From Roseimicrobium gellanilyticum (lineage in GTDB: Bacteria > Verrucomicrobiota > Verrucomicrobiia > Verrucomicrobiales > Verrucomicrobiaceae): 64,000 nt of DNA. This document shows positions 17,261-25,239 of the stretch, in pieces. Where the stretch lies: positions 1-64,000 of the forward strand of contig NZ_QNRR01000005.1 in NCBI RefSeq assembly GCF_003315205.1. The letters run 5' to 3'. The notes below the pieces were generated by a model, which searched no databases, was not told the DNA's origin, and was given only the letters and a program-made list of their open reading frames with translations. The translations under genes and the position numbers were made by a program. The first letter of the stretch is position 1; every line of letters begins with the position of its first letter.

Positions 17261-18931
17261 TTAGGTCGCTGGTGAGCGTTTGGATGGTGCAGCGGGAATG
17301 GATACCTCGAATCGCACGGTGGTGCCTTCGTGGGGTGCGCCTTGGAGGGAAACGGTTCCGCCCAGGGTTTTCATGCGGCGCGCCATATTGTCGAGGCCAT
17401 TGCCTGGAGCCACAATGGTGGAATCAAATCCGCGCCCATTGTCAGAGACCAGAATGGTGAGGTGTGGATCTGCGAACTCCATACGCACGGTGATCTCCGT
17501 TGCCGACGCATGCTTGATGGCATTGTGCAGCGCTTCCTTCACAGCAAGAGTAACATTGTGACGTACTTCACTGGACACGGGACGCTCACCGGGCACCTCG
17601 CAGGAATGAATGCGGCAGCGGATTTTCGCCGTATCGCAGAAGGTCTGCGTCAGTTGGCAAAGGTAGTCCACGAGTGCTTCCAGGTGATCATGTTCGGGAT
17701 TCACCGTCCACACGGTTTGGTAGAGGGCAGCCACCAGCTCACGAGCCATGCTGGAGATGCGCTGGAAGTTCTCCCTCGAAGCTGCGCTCTGCGGTTCATT
17801 CTCCGCCAGACCGCTCATGAGTGAGATATGGGTCAGTCTAGCCCCGAGGTCATCATGAAGATCGCGCGCGATCCGCAGGCGTTCCTGTTCCACAACACGC
17901 TCCTGCTCGAGTCGTGAGAGATGCTGGTAAATGCGCCGCCGGATGATGGCGCGGCATGCCAGCCAGAGCAGCGCCCCGACCAGCATCAGACCGCCGGCCC
18001 AGAACCATGCCCTCTTCCAAAACGGCTGCAACACCACGAATGAAAGCGAGCGGGGTCCCGTGAGCGTTTTGCCAGTGGCGTCCAGTTCCTCGCTCCAGAA
18101 CAGGTACGTGCCTGGACTCAGGTTGCCATAGTTGACATCGAAGCGATTGCCCATGCCGATGTCGTACATCTCAGACCACTCGATGGTGAGCACCTCGCCG
18201 GGTTCGACGCGTGGCGCCCCTGCCCGCGAAAGATTCCACTCCGCGTGCGTGCCGGGATCATCATCCAGGATGCAAAAGGACTCGCCCGTGCTGGTGGAGA
18301 CCAGCCTGGCCATGGAAGGGCGTGTACCGCTGCGTCCCCAGCCATCTGCGATGGAGGGATGCTCTCCGGCACTGGATCCGGCTTCATAGACAACACGCCT
18401 GCCTGAGGGGGAGGTGCCGGTGATCTTCAACGCCTGAACAACGTAGATGCCCATGGCCGTTGGCGGACCCGACGAGGAGATCGCGATCGTCATCGAGGTT
18501 GCGCTGGTCGGCACGCGTACCGTTTCCTGCCGCGGGGTGAAAGTGGAGGTCTCCGGCTCGCCGTGCCAGCCTGTACTGATGCCATCCACTGAAAACCTGC
18601 GCTGCCATACCTGATCTCCTGCGGCGTCGGCAAACCGCACAATGAAGCACATTTCGCTACTCATCTGGCGCCAGGCTTCATCCACGCCGTCCAGCTTGAA
18701 GCGCATGCGCCTGCAGCCCTCCGGATCTTCCAGGGCAGATTTGCCGAGCCGGAAGCCCACGCTTTTCGCGAGTGCGGGGATGTTGTAGATGCCTTGAGAT
18801 GCAGAGAAGGGCTTGCCATCGACCAGCATCTCGACGGGTACCGGTGCGGGCGAAGGAGACGGGATCGATTCCTCACTGCGCACGCCCATGGCCCACCCAC
18901 CCCACAGCAGGAGGGCAACAATCCGCCGCAT
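17261..18931 (-). CDS. Membrane sensor histidine kinase (HisKA_3 / NarX class)
   Basis: The protein has 556 residues from ATG 18931, which opens a normal signal/anchor (MRRIVALLLWGGWAMG); an earlier in-frame start at 18985 adds 18 residues. The periplasmic part begins with an NPCBM-like sugar-binding-type domain (VDGKPFSASQGIYN and GVDEAW), followed by a Y_Y_Y-like beta domain. One membrane helix (WAGGLMLVGALLWLACRAII) leads to the dimerisation domain with the phospho-accepting His359 in RIARDLHDDLGARL and a HATPase with N box and DNGRGFD. It phosphorylates the regulator encoded 4 bases downstream. The sugar-binding-like sensor domain fits a cue derived from carbohydrates, but this is inference. 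Confidence 0.9.
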   Translation of the reverse strand: MRRIVALLLWGGWAMGVRSEESIPSPSPAPVPVEMLVDGKPFSASQGIYNIPALAKSVGFRLGKSALEDPEGCRRMRFKLDGVDEAWRQMSSEMCFIVRFADAAGDQVWQRRFSVDGISTGWHGEPETSTFTPRQETVRVPTSATSMTIAISSSGPPTAMGIYVVQALKITGTSPSGRRVVYEAGSSAGEHPSIADGWGRSGTRPSMARLVSTSTGESFCILDDDPGTHAEWNLSRAGAPRVEPGEVLTIEWSEMYDIGMGNRFDVNYGNLSPGTYLFWSEELDATGKTLTGPRSLSFVVLQPFWKRAWFWAGGLMLVGALLWLACRAIIRRRIYQHLSRLEQERVVEQERLRIARDLHDDLGARLTHISLMSGLAENEPQSAASRENFQRISSMARELVAALYQTVWTVNPEHDHLEALVDYLCQLTQTFCDTAKIRCRIHSCEVPGERPVSSEVRHNVTLAVKEALHNAIKHASATEITVRMEFADPHLTILVSDNGRGFDSTIVAPGNGLDNMARRMKTLGGTVSLQGAPHEGTTVRFEVSIPAAPSKRSPAT

Positions 18932-19185
18932 TGTCTGGTGCCGGAGTGGCGTGAGGGGGAAATCAGATACCGGACATGAAAGCACGCATCATGCTAACCC
19001 ACCGGCAGACAGGTGTCACTTCCCATGGCAACGGAGGGACGGTCCTGCCCGCCCTGCTGGCGTACCATCTTATGCCGTCATTCGCAGGCCACGGCGTGAA
19101 GGCTTGTGGGAGACCGGGGCCAGCATTGAGCCGCAGTGGCAGCATCACGGATGTACATCTTCTCGTCACCTGCTTTGAGAAATAT

Positions 19186-19200
19186 GGGGGTGCCTCCCCC
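19186..19200. repeat. Solo G/C palindrome before the epimerase gene
   Basis: gggggtgcctccccc lies 17 bases before the ATG of the epimerase gene, in the 286-base divergent region 18932-19217. It resembles a single arm of the palindrome-pair repeats but could be a local hairpin affecting translation initiation. Confidence 0.25.
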
Positions 19201-19217
19201 CGTGATTACTAACCATC

Positions 19218-20138
19218 ATGCCTATCTCACTCGGATTTGTGACTGCCATTCTACCGGAGCTCTCCTTTGAGGAAGTGACGTCCTTCGCTGCCACGGAAGG
19301 GTTCTCCACCATCGAGGTCATGTGCTGGCCGACGGGGAAAGCGGAGCGACGTTTTGCAGGGGTGACGCACATCGATGTGACGTCGCTCACAAAAGGTGCG
19401 GCGGAGGACATCCTTGCCCAGTGCCAGCATGCCCGGGTGAGCATCAGTGCGCTGGGCTACTATCCCAACATGCTGGATCCCGATGCCGAGGTATCCAGGG
19501 CAGCGGTGGCCCATTTCAAGAAAGTCATCGCGGCGGCCCCGAAGCTGGGCCTGAAACGTGTGAATGGCTTCGTGGGACGGGACTGGACCAAGACGGTGGA
19601 TGAGAACTGGCCTCGTTTCCTGAAAATCTGGAAGCCCATCATCCAATACGCGGAAGATCATGATGTGAAGATTGGGATTGAGAACTGTCCCATGTCATTC
19701 ACGCGTGATGAGTGGCCAGGTGGGAAGAATCTCCTCACTACGCCGGCGATCTGGCGGCGCGCGTTCAGCGACATCGATTCACCGAACTTCGGACTAAACT
19801 ACGATCCCTCGCACTTCATCCTGCAGGGCATGGACCCGATTCGTCCGCTCGCGGAGTTCCGCGACAAACTTTTCCACCTGCATGCGAAGGACGTGAAGAT
19901 CGATCACGCCGCGCTCAATGAGGTGGGCCGTTTTGATTTTCCGCTGCGTTGGCACCAGCCGCGCATTCCGGGCTTTGGTGACATCAACTGGGCTGCCTTC
20001 ATGGGAGAGGTTATGCGCATCGGCTATGACGGCCCGCTGTGCATCGAGGTGGAGGACGACACGTTTGGGAAGACTCTGGAAGGCCGCAAGAGCGCCCTCC
20101 GTGTCGCCCGGAATGTGCTGGCACCATTCGTCGGATAG
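19218..20138 (+). CDS. Sugar phosphate isomerase/epimerase (AP endonuclease 2-like TIM barrel)
   Basis: This 306-residue cytoplasmic protein has the xylose-isomerase-like TIM-barrel pattern. The conserved metal-site blocks are visible: GIENCPMSF with the metal Glu, LNYDPSHFI with Asp and His, LFHLHAKDVK with His, and CIEVEDD with the last Glu. Such enzymes isomerise or epimerise free or phosphorylated sugars, inosose or hydroxypyruvate; the exact substrate cannot be read. It is transcribed alone, divergent from the two-component genes and followed by a strong terminator. Confidence 0.88.
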   Translation: MPISLGFVTAILPELSFEEVTSFAATEGFSTIEVMCWPTGKAERRFAGVTHIDVTSLTKGAAEDILAQCQHARVSISALGYYPNMLDPDAEVSRAAVAHFKKVIAAAPKLGLKRVNGFVGRDWTKTVDENWPRFLKIWKPIIQYAEDHDVKIGIENCPMSFTRDEWPGGKNLLTTPAIWRRAFSDIDSPNFGLNYDPSHFILQGMDPIRPLAEFRDKLFHLHAKDVKIDHAALNEVGRFDFPLRWHQPRIPGFGDINWAAFMGEVMRIGYDGPLCIEVEDDTFGKTLEGRKSALRVARNVLAPFVG

Positions 20139-20144
20139 GACATC

Positions 20145-20189
20145 ACGCCGCCTCCCAAGGCATGCTTGGGAGGCGGCGTTTCGTTGTTG
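20145..20189 (+). terminator. Rho-independent terminator after the epimerase gene
   Basis: A perfect 15-base stem acgccgcctcccaag (20145-20159) / cttgggaggcggcgt (20165-20179) with loop gcatg, followed by TTTCGTTGTT. It begins 7 bases after the stop codon. Confidence 0.8.
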
Positions 20190-20216
20190 CAGATCCTTCG
20201 GGGATCTCTGGCGCAC

Positions 20217-22166
20217 TCATTCGCCGATCAGCTTCCCATCACTATGCGTGATGACCACGGTGGCTGGGCGGGGGCGTCCGCCATTCGCACCATCTGGCCA
20301 CGTGCTGACCGCTTTGGGATCCTTCGGATCACTGGGTTCGTTCTCCTTCGACCGCTCGCCGGGGTGCTGGATGTTCACGAACATGGTCTTGAGATCTGGA
20401 GTGAAGGCCAGTCCAGTGATCTCGCATCCCTTCGGACCCGTGAGAAAGCGGCGCACGAGGCCGGTGTTGGGATCCGCGGCCAGCATCATGTTGTTGCCCA
20501 AGTTCTTGTAGTCCTTCTGACCGATCTTGGAGGAGGAGACATCCGTTTGAATCCAGAGGATGCCACGAGGATCAAAGGTGAGGCCATCAGGGCTGCCGAA
20601 GATGTCGCCCTTGATGTTCACCTTGGGTTCGCCATCCTTCGCCGGGGGAATCGTTGGATCACCTGCGAGCAGGAAGATGCTCCACTGAAAGGTTTCCGCC
20701 GCCGCATCGCCACCAGCCTCGTCCCAACTGATGATGTGACCGAAGGCATTCTTGGTGCGGGGGTTTGCGCTGTTGATCTTCGCGGACTCCTCACCACGGG
20801 AGCTGTTGTTGGTCAGGGTGACAAAGACCTTTCCACTGATGGGATGGACAGCCACCCATTCAGGGCGGTCCATGGTGGTGGCTCCGACCTTGTCAGCCGC
20901 CTGTCGTGTGCGCACAGAGATGTCGGACTGATTTGTGAATACATCGCTTTTGACGAGCCCTGGCTGGCCCAGCACCAGGGGAAGCCACTTGCCCGAGCCA
21001 TCATCCTTGAACTGCGCCACATAGAGCGTGCCGGTTTCCAGCAGCTTCAGATTGGATTCACGATTGGCGGGATCATAGGTGCCGCTGCTGACGAACTTGT
21101 AGATGTACTCGTTCTTCTCGTCATCACCCATGTACACAACGGCATGCTTTCCCTTGCTGAGGGTCACTGCGGCGTTCTCGTGTTTGAACCTTCCCAGGGC
21201 GGTGTGTTTGCGCGGGACGGAGTCCGGATTCTGAGGGTCGATTTCGACTACGAAGCCGAAGCGGTTGGCCTCGTGGGGATTCTTGCCAAGATCGAAACGC
21301 TGGTCGTGCTTCCACCAGTGATAGAGGGAGGTGGCTTTGCCTTCCTCCTTCTCGTAGTTGGCTCCGCTGGCAGTGAAGCCATAACGCTTCTGATCGGCGT
21401 TGGGTTGGAATCCCTCAGCATCGCAACCGAAGTAACCATGAACGTTCTCCTCGCAGGCGAGGTAGGTGCCCCATGGCGTTTTGCCACTGGCACAGTTGTT
21501 GAAGGTGCCGAGGACATTCAGGCCCTTGGCGTCCGCTTGTGTGCGCACCAGCTCGCAGCCCGCGGCGGGACCAGTCAGTGTCATGGGCGTGTAGGCCGTG
21601 ACGCGTCGTGACCACTGGGATGGCACCACCTTCCACTCGCCATCCTTCTTTTCGACGGCGATGATGGACACGCCGTGGGCCGCTTGCGATTTGCGCACCT
21701 TCTCCTCGGTGATCGGTTCCAGGCCGTCAGTGAACAGGAGTCCCTGGTCGGTGTATTCGTGATTCATCACGAGCAGGCCTCGATCCGAGCGGCTCGCATC
21801 ATCACCCGGCCATGGAAACCACTGCATGCCGTCGTGGCCCATGCCCGCTTGCTTCTCCTGTTCCTCCGCGGAGTTGCCTGCATCTGGCTTGAACACCGGG
21901 CCCTGGCCATCGATGGGATCGCCCCAGGCATAGAGGACCTTGGGTTTGCCGTAGGCATCGGGGATATGGACCTTGTCTTCAGTGCTGACACCCACTCCTT
22001 GAAAGCTGAAAAGGGAAGTCTCAGGTTCCTTCGCTGACGATTCGGCGGCAAAAAAGCCCACGGCCAGACTGCCGAGTCCCATGCGCACGAAGTCTCTGCG
22101 GGAGATGGCCTCTGCGAGGAGTGAATCGAACGAGGGGAGCGGCTCAGGGGATTCTGATGGATTCAT
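20217..22166 (-). CDS. phoX: PhoX-type alkaline phosphatase
   Basis: This 649-residue protein begins with a twin-arginine signal (SRRDFVRMGLGSLAVGFFAA, residues about 23-42), as expected for PhoX, which folds with its Ca/Fe cofactor before export. PhoX family landmarks are present: VMNHEYTDQG, GPAAGCELVRT, CEENVHGYFG, and the C-terminal NIQHPGERS followed by WPDGANGGRPRPATVVI. It would release phosphate from organic phosphoesters outside the inner membrane. It lies 152 bases downstream of the TPR gene on the same strand; that gap contains a Pho-box-like motif, so phoX probably has its own promoter and responds to phosphate. The association with a PstS-like gene 26 kb away is discussed in the findings. 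Confidence 0.93.
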   Translation of the reverse strand: MNPSESPEPLPSFDSLLAEAISRRDFVRMGLGSLAVGFFAAESSAKEPETSLFSFQGVGVSTEDKVHIPDAYGKPKVLYAWGDPIDGQGPVFKPDAGNSAEEQEKQAGMGHDGMQWFPWPGDDASRSDRGLLVMNHEYTDQGLLFTDGLEPITEEKVRKSQAAHGVSIIAVEKKDGEWKVVPSQWSRRVTAYTPMTLTGPAAGCELVRTQADAKGLNVLGTFNNCASGKTPWGTYLACEENVHGYFGCDAEGFQPNADQKRYGFTASGANYEKEEGKATSLYHWWKHDQRFDLGKNPHEANRFGFVVEIDPQNPDSVPRKHTALGRFKHENAAVTLSKGKHAVVYMGDDEKNEYIYKFVSSGTYDPANRESNLKLLETGTLYVAQFKDDGSGKWLPLVLGQPGLVKSDVFTNQSDISVRTRQAADKVGATTMDRPEWVAVHPISGKVFVTLTNNSSRGEESAKINSANPRTKNAFGHIISWDEAGGDAAAETFQWSIFLLAGDPTIPPAKDGEPKVNIKGDIFGSPDGLTFDPRGILWIQTDVSSSKIGQKDYKNLGNNMMLAADPNTGLVRRFLTGPKGCEITGLAFTPDLKTMFVNIQHPGERSKENEPSDPKDPKAVSTWPDGANGGRPRPATVVITHSDGKLIGE

Positions 22167-22209
22167 GGATTTAGCCTAGGTTTGAGAAAGGAAGGTCGAC
22201 AATGAGGTG

Positions 22210-22230
22210 GATGTTACGAAATGGTCACAT
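22210..22230. promoter_or_regulatory. Pho-box-like motif upstream of phoX
   Basis: gatgttacgaaatggtcaca lies 44 bases before the phoX start. Its first 13 bases recur exactly at 25164 upstream of the exbB operon. Read on the plus strand it has the 7-4-7 layout of a Pho box (ATGTTAC GAAA TGGTCAC; 5 of 7 bases of CTGTCAC in each half), although phoX is on the minus strand. The regulator is inferred. Confidence 0.4.
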
Positions 22231-22318
22231 GAGGCATCGAGCAAACTTCGGTGGCGGTACTGCTCGCAGAGTGGTGGCAGCAATCGCCCATGCGATCACG
22301 AACCCATGCCTGTCTGGT

Positions 22319-24100
22319 TCAGTTCTGCTTGATGGGCTCCAAGAACCAGCGCTCTTCCTCCAGGATCTTCAAGACGGGAACTTCCTGGGCGAGGGAAATG
22401 GCATCCTCGCGCTTGCCCTCCTGCCAGAGCAGGCCGGCGAGCACAGCCTTGGGACCGGGATCCAGGCTGGATGCCAGACGAAGCGCCGTCTCCAGGTTTT
22501 CCTTCATGACTTCACGCTCACCCGAATAGTAAGCGGCGAGAGATTTCGCGAGGTGCGTCATCGACCGATCGTCTGGAGCGCTGTCGGTGGCGTGGAGCGT
22601 ATGATCCAGAGCCTCATCCAACTGGAAGCCAGTGATCAGTCGCAGATAGTCCAGCTTGTTTGCATAGGCGAGCAGGGCGGGTTCCAGCTCAAGAAGTGTG
22701 TTGGCAGCCTTAAGCATGCCCGTGGCGTCGCCGCTTTCCTCGCAGAGAAAGTAGATCCGCTTGAGCGTCTGAAGACGTGCCGGCGAATTTATTTTGGCGA
22801 GTTCGCCGTAGGCCAGGAGCGCGATGTCTGGTTGTCCCAGGGACTCTGCGCCAGCGCCCACTTGGGCCAGTGCTGGGGCGCGGGAGTTACCGGAGGCAAA
22901 GAGGATGGCGCCGTTGAGATGCGCGCGTACTTGCTCCCGCTTTTTGTCCACTGGAGCCTCGGCGCGTGCGAGGAAAGCTCGCATGAGTTCCAGGTCCACC
23001 TTGGACACTGGGGGGAACCGGCCATCCAGCATGCGCCGAAGGTCCTCCCACATGTTCTTGCGCATGAGTGAATCCGCGCGGGCGAGGAAGAGGCCACGGG
23101 AATTCATGGCCTCAGTCTCCGGTATCTCACTGAGGATGACATCAGGCTGGTTTTGTGCGGACACCCATTGATAAAAGCGCTCCCGCGATCCTGTCCGGCT
23201 CAGCGCGGTGATCTCTCTGGCCATCCCGATGATCGTTGGCAGGAGTTCGGGCGCCTTCGCCACGCAATGATCAAAGATGTAGTATCGCTGATCGTCTTTC
23301 AGGAGCGGAGATTTCCTCGCCAGAAGCGCCAGCTCACCCAGTTGCAGTGGCGCCGCTACCACGTCTGAGTCGGCAAGGGTCAACATGGCCGTTGCTGAAA
23401 ACTTGCCCTCTCCACGGGCTGCTTCCCATAGAGTTTCCGCCGCGGCGTTCTTCAGAGCCTTGTCCGTTGATTTGATGTCGAGAGTCGCGAGCTTCAACTG
23501 GCACTCGGGTTCGTCCCGATGTTCGCTCCAGATCTGGCGCATCTGCTGCCTCGCTTCTTCCACCTTGCCCGCTTTGCCGAGTACTGCGGTGCGAAACTCG
23601 CGCACGAGGCGCTTGCCGTAGATCGCCTTGGGAAGGGCGGATTCAATCTCGCGGGCACGGCTGAGGTTGTTGCTCTTGAGGGCCGCCTGTCCCATCGCAA
23701 CGGTATCCTCCCAAGCGGCTTCACCGAGGTGGTGAAGTTCATTCCAACAGCGGAGGGCACTCACTTCAGCACCGGGGATCTCATCCAGGCACCGTGCCAT
23801 GGCTCGCATCACGGAGGCATCTCTGGGCGTCTTGCGGATGGCCTCTGCATAGTAGCGAAAAGCCTCCTCCGGCTGACCGGATTTCACGAGCGCCTCTGCC
23901 TTGGCGGTGAGCTCTTTCGCTTCGCGAGCGCGCCACGCTTCCTTCGCTTTGGGGATCAGCTTCCACGCAGCGGCCGACATTGCGAGCACCCCGGCCAATC
24001 CGATGACAATCCACCAGACCTTCCGATTTGAGCGCGATACGTGCAGCTTCTGCTGCTGTGGCTCCTGAGGAGTGGATGTCGTTGCCTCGGGCGCGCTCAT
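22319..24100 (-). CDS. Membrane-anchored TPR protein
   Basis: This 593-residue protein starts at ATG 24100, inside the stop of the upstream gene (4-base overlap, 24097-24100); a longer reading back to 24295 lies within that gene and is not credible. A short cytoplasmic Gln/Pro tail and one membrane helix (VWWIVIGLAGVLAMSAAAW, about 32-50) precede a long helical region. The first tetratricopeptide repeats are clear (AEALVKSGQPEEAFRYYAEA), followed by irregular helical pairs to the C-terminus. It probably acts as a periplasmic scaffold. The coupling to a SUMF1-like protein suggests the two act together. Confidence 0.75.
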   Translation of the reverse strand: MSAPEATTSTPQEPQQQKLHVSRSNRKVWWIVIGLAGVLAMSAAAWKLIPKAKEAWRAREAKELTAKAEALVKSGQPEEAFRYYAEAIRKTPRDASVMRAMARCLDEIPGAEVSALRCWNELHHLGEAAWEDTVAMGQAALKSNNLSRAREIESALPKAIYGKRLVREFRTAVLGKAGKVEEARQQMRQIWSEHRDEPECQLKLATLDIKSTDKALKNAAAETLWEAARGEGKFSATAMLTLADSDVVAAPLQLGELALLARKSPLLKDDQRYYIFDHCVAKAPELLPTIIGMAREITALSRTGSRERFYQWVSAQNQPDVILSEIPETEAMNSRGLFLARADSLMRKNMWEDLRRMLDGRFPPVSKVDLELMRAFLARAEAPVDKKREQVRAHLNGAILFASGNSRAPALAQVGAGAESLGQPDIALLAYGELAKINSPARLQTLKRIYFLCEESGDATGMLKAANTLLELEPALLAYANKLDYLRLITGFQLDEALDHTLHATDSAPDDRSMTHLAKSLAAYYSGEREVMKENLETALRLASSLDPGPKAVLAGLLWQEGKREDAISLAQEVPVLKILEEERWFLEPIKQN

Positions 24101-25062
24101 TTGGTGGTGGGAGCTTCCTTGGGTGACGCCGGAGTGGTCTCTTCCCCTTCCTTCGGCTTGCGCCGTTCCATCAGCTTGCGCTTCATTTCCTCGATCTCTT
24201 TTTGATCGATTTCCGGCTTCTCCATCAGCCTGGCAGCGGAGTCTTGCCGAGCGCGTGCGAGACGAGCGACCTCTGCAGCATCCTCGAGCACACACCTGAA
24301 ACCGATGCCCGGCGAGCGGGTGTTGGAGGGAGCGCCGTAGATGTACTGGGCCTCAAGGCAGTCACGGCGCCAGTACATCCATGAACCACCACGCAAGCCA
24401 GAGATCACCGCGCCGTCTGGATCCGCATCGCTGGTCCATTCCCACGCGTTCCCACCGAGGTCATAACATCCCGACCGGGAGGGGAAAAATTGGCCCACAG
24501 GTGCGGTAAACTCAAAACCATCATCGCGACCTCCAGCGATGCGCCGGGTGCAGTAGTTTCCCGACTGTCGCATGGGTGGCCAGGCGTCCCCCCAGGGATA
24601 GAGTGCGTTGGACTGATTGCCATCTGCGGTGATGCCGGTCGCAGCATCCCACTCCAGCTTGGTGGGGAGCCGATACGTCTGGCTGGATTGGATTTGGCCG
24701 GAGCCTCGTTCGTGTTCTGTCAGCCACACGCAGAACGCCATGGCCTCAGGCAGAGTGATATTCACTGCGGGATCCTCGGAGGTCTGGGGGAAGCTGGGCC
24801 TGTGTGTCCAGGTCATGCCCTCATGCTTGAGATAAGTATCCCAATCAGAGACACGCGTTTCCCAGATTGAGATGGCTACTGGAGAGCCTGGCAGCTCCAC
24901 CAGTTTCATGCCCAGACTGTTGGTGAATTCCTTCCGGGCCCGCGCTCCCGCGCTTTGTTCCACGCCTTCCTGGCAAAAAGCTGAGGAAGCAAAAGTCAGA
25001 AGAAACACCAGCAGATATAGATAAAACTTCACGCGTGTGCTCGTGCCCTGATCATCATGCAT
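24097..25062 (-). CDS. Exported SUMF1 / formylglycine-generating-enzyme-like protein
   Basis: The protein has about 321 residues from ATG 25062. A GTG at 25032 would put the hydrophobic signal (VKFYLYLLVFLLTFASSAFC) at the very N-terminus, and an ATG at 25116 is also in frame, so the start is uncertain. The body is the SUMF1/FGE fold: SLGMKLVELPG, ETRVSDWDTYL, AMAFCVWLTE, YRLPTKLEWDAA, DLGGNAWEWTSD, LRGGSWMYWRRDC and SPGIGFRC. In true formylglycine-generating enzymes two cysteines follow the GGS block; here the first position is tyrosine, so sulfatase activation is doubtful and a binding or structural role more likely. The C-terminus is a charged helix and a Pro/Thr/Lys tail. It is translationally coupled to the TPR gene. 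Confidence 0.8.
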   Translation of the reverse strand: MHDDQGTSTRVKFYLYLLVFLLTFASSAFCQEGVEQSAGARARKEFTNSLGMKLVELPGSPVAISIWETRVSDWDTYLKHEGMTWTHRPSFPQTSEDPAVNITLPEAMAFCVWLTEHERGSGQIQSSQTYRLPTKLEWDAATGITADGNQSNALYPWGDAWPPMRQSGNYCTRRIAGGRDDGFEFTAPVGQFFPSRSGCYDLGGNAWEWTSDADPDGAVISGLRGGSWMYWRRDCLEAQYIYGAPSNTRSPGIGFRCVLEDAAEVARLARARQDSAARLMEKPEIDQKEIEEMKRKLMERRKPKEGEETTPASPKEAPTTK

Positions 25063-25163
25063 CACCCGCCGCGAGCGCGGAAACTGCAAGTGGGTGAAGT
25101 CTTCCTGCCTCTGCATTGCCAGTGGCCATTTCTAGCTTTGCTCCTTGGAGCTTCCATCGCAGT

Positions 25164-25183
25164 GATGTTACGAAATCGTCGCA
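25164..25183. promoter_or_regulatory. Pho-box-like motif upstream of the exbB operon
   Basis: gatgttacgaaatcgtcgca lies 56 bases before the exbB-fusion start and reads in the same direction. It shares its first 13 bases exactly with the site before phoX (22210). It also lies upstream of the divergent SUMF1-like gene, so either or both could be controlled. Confidence 0.4.
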
Positions 25184-25239
25184 CTCACCGTCTGGCACTC
25201 AAGATTTAAGAGGGTAGTTCCTCGGCACCATTTTCAGAA

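Noticed and set aside
20166-21611. 481-residue plus-strand frame opposite phoX
   Set aside because: Shadow frame of the PhoX gene with no domain signal; its start lies in the epimerase terminator.
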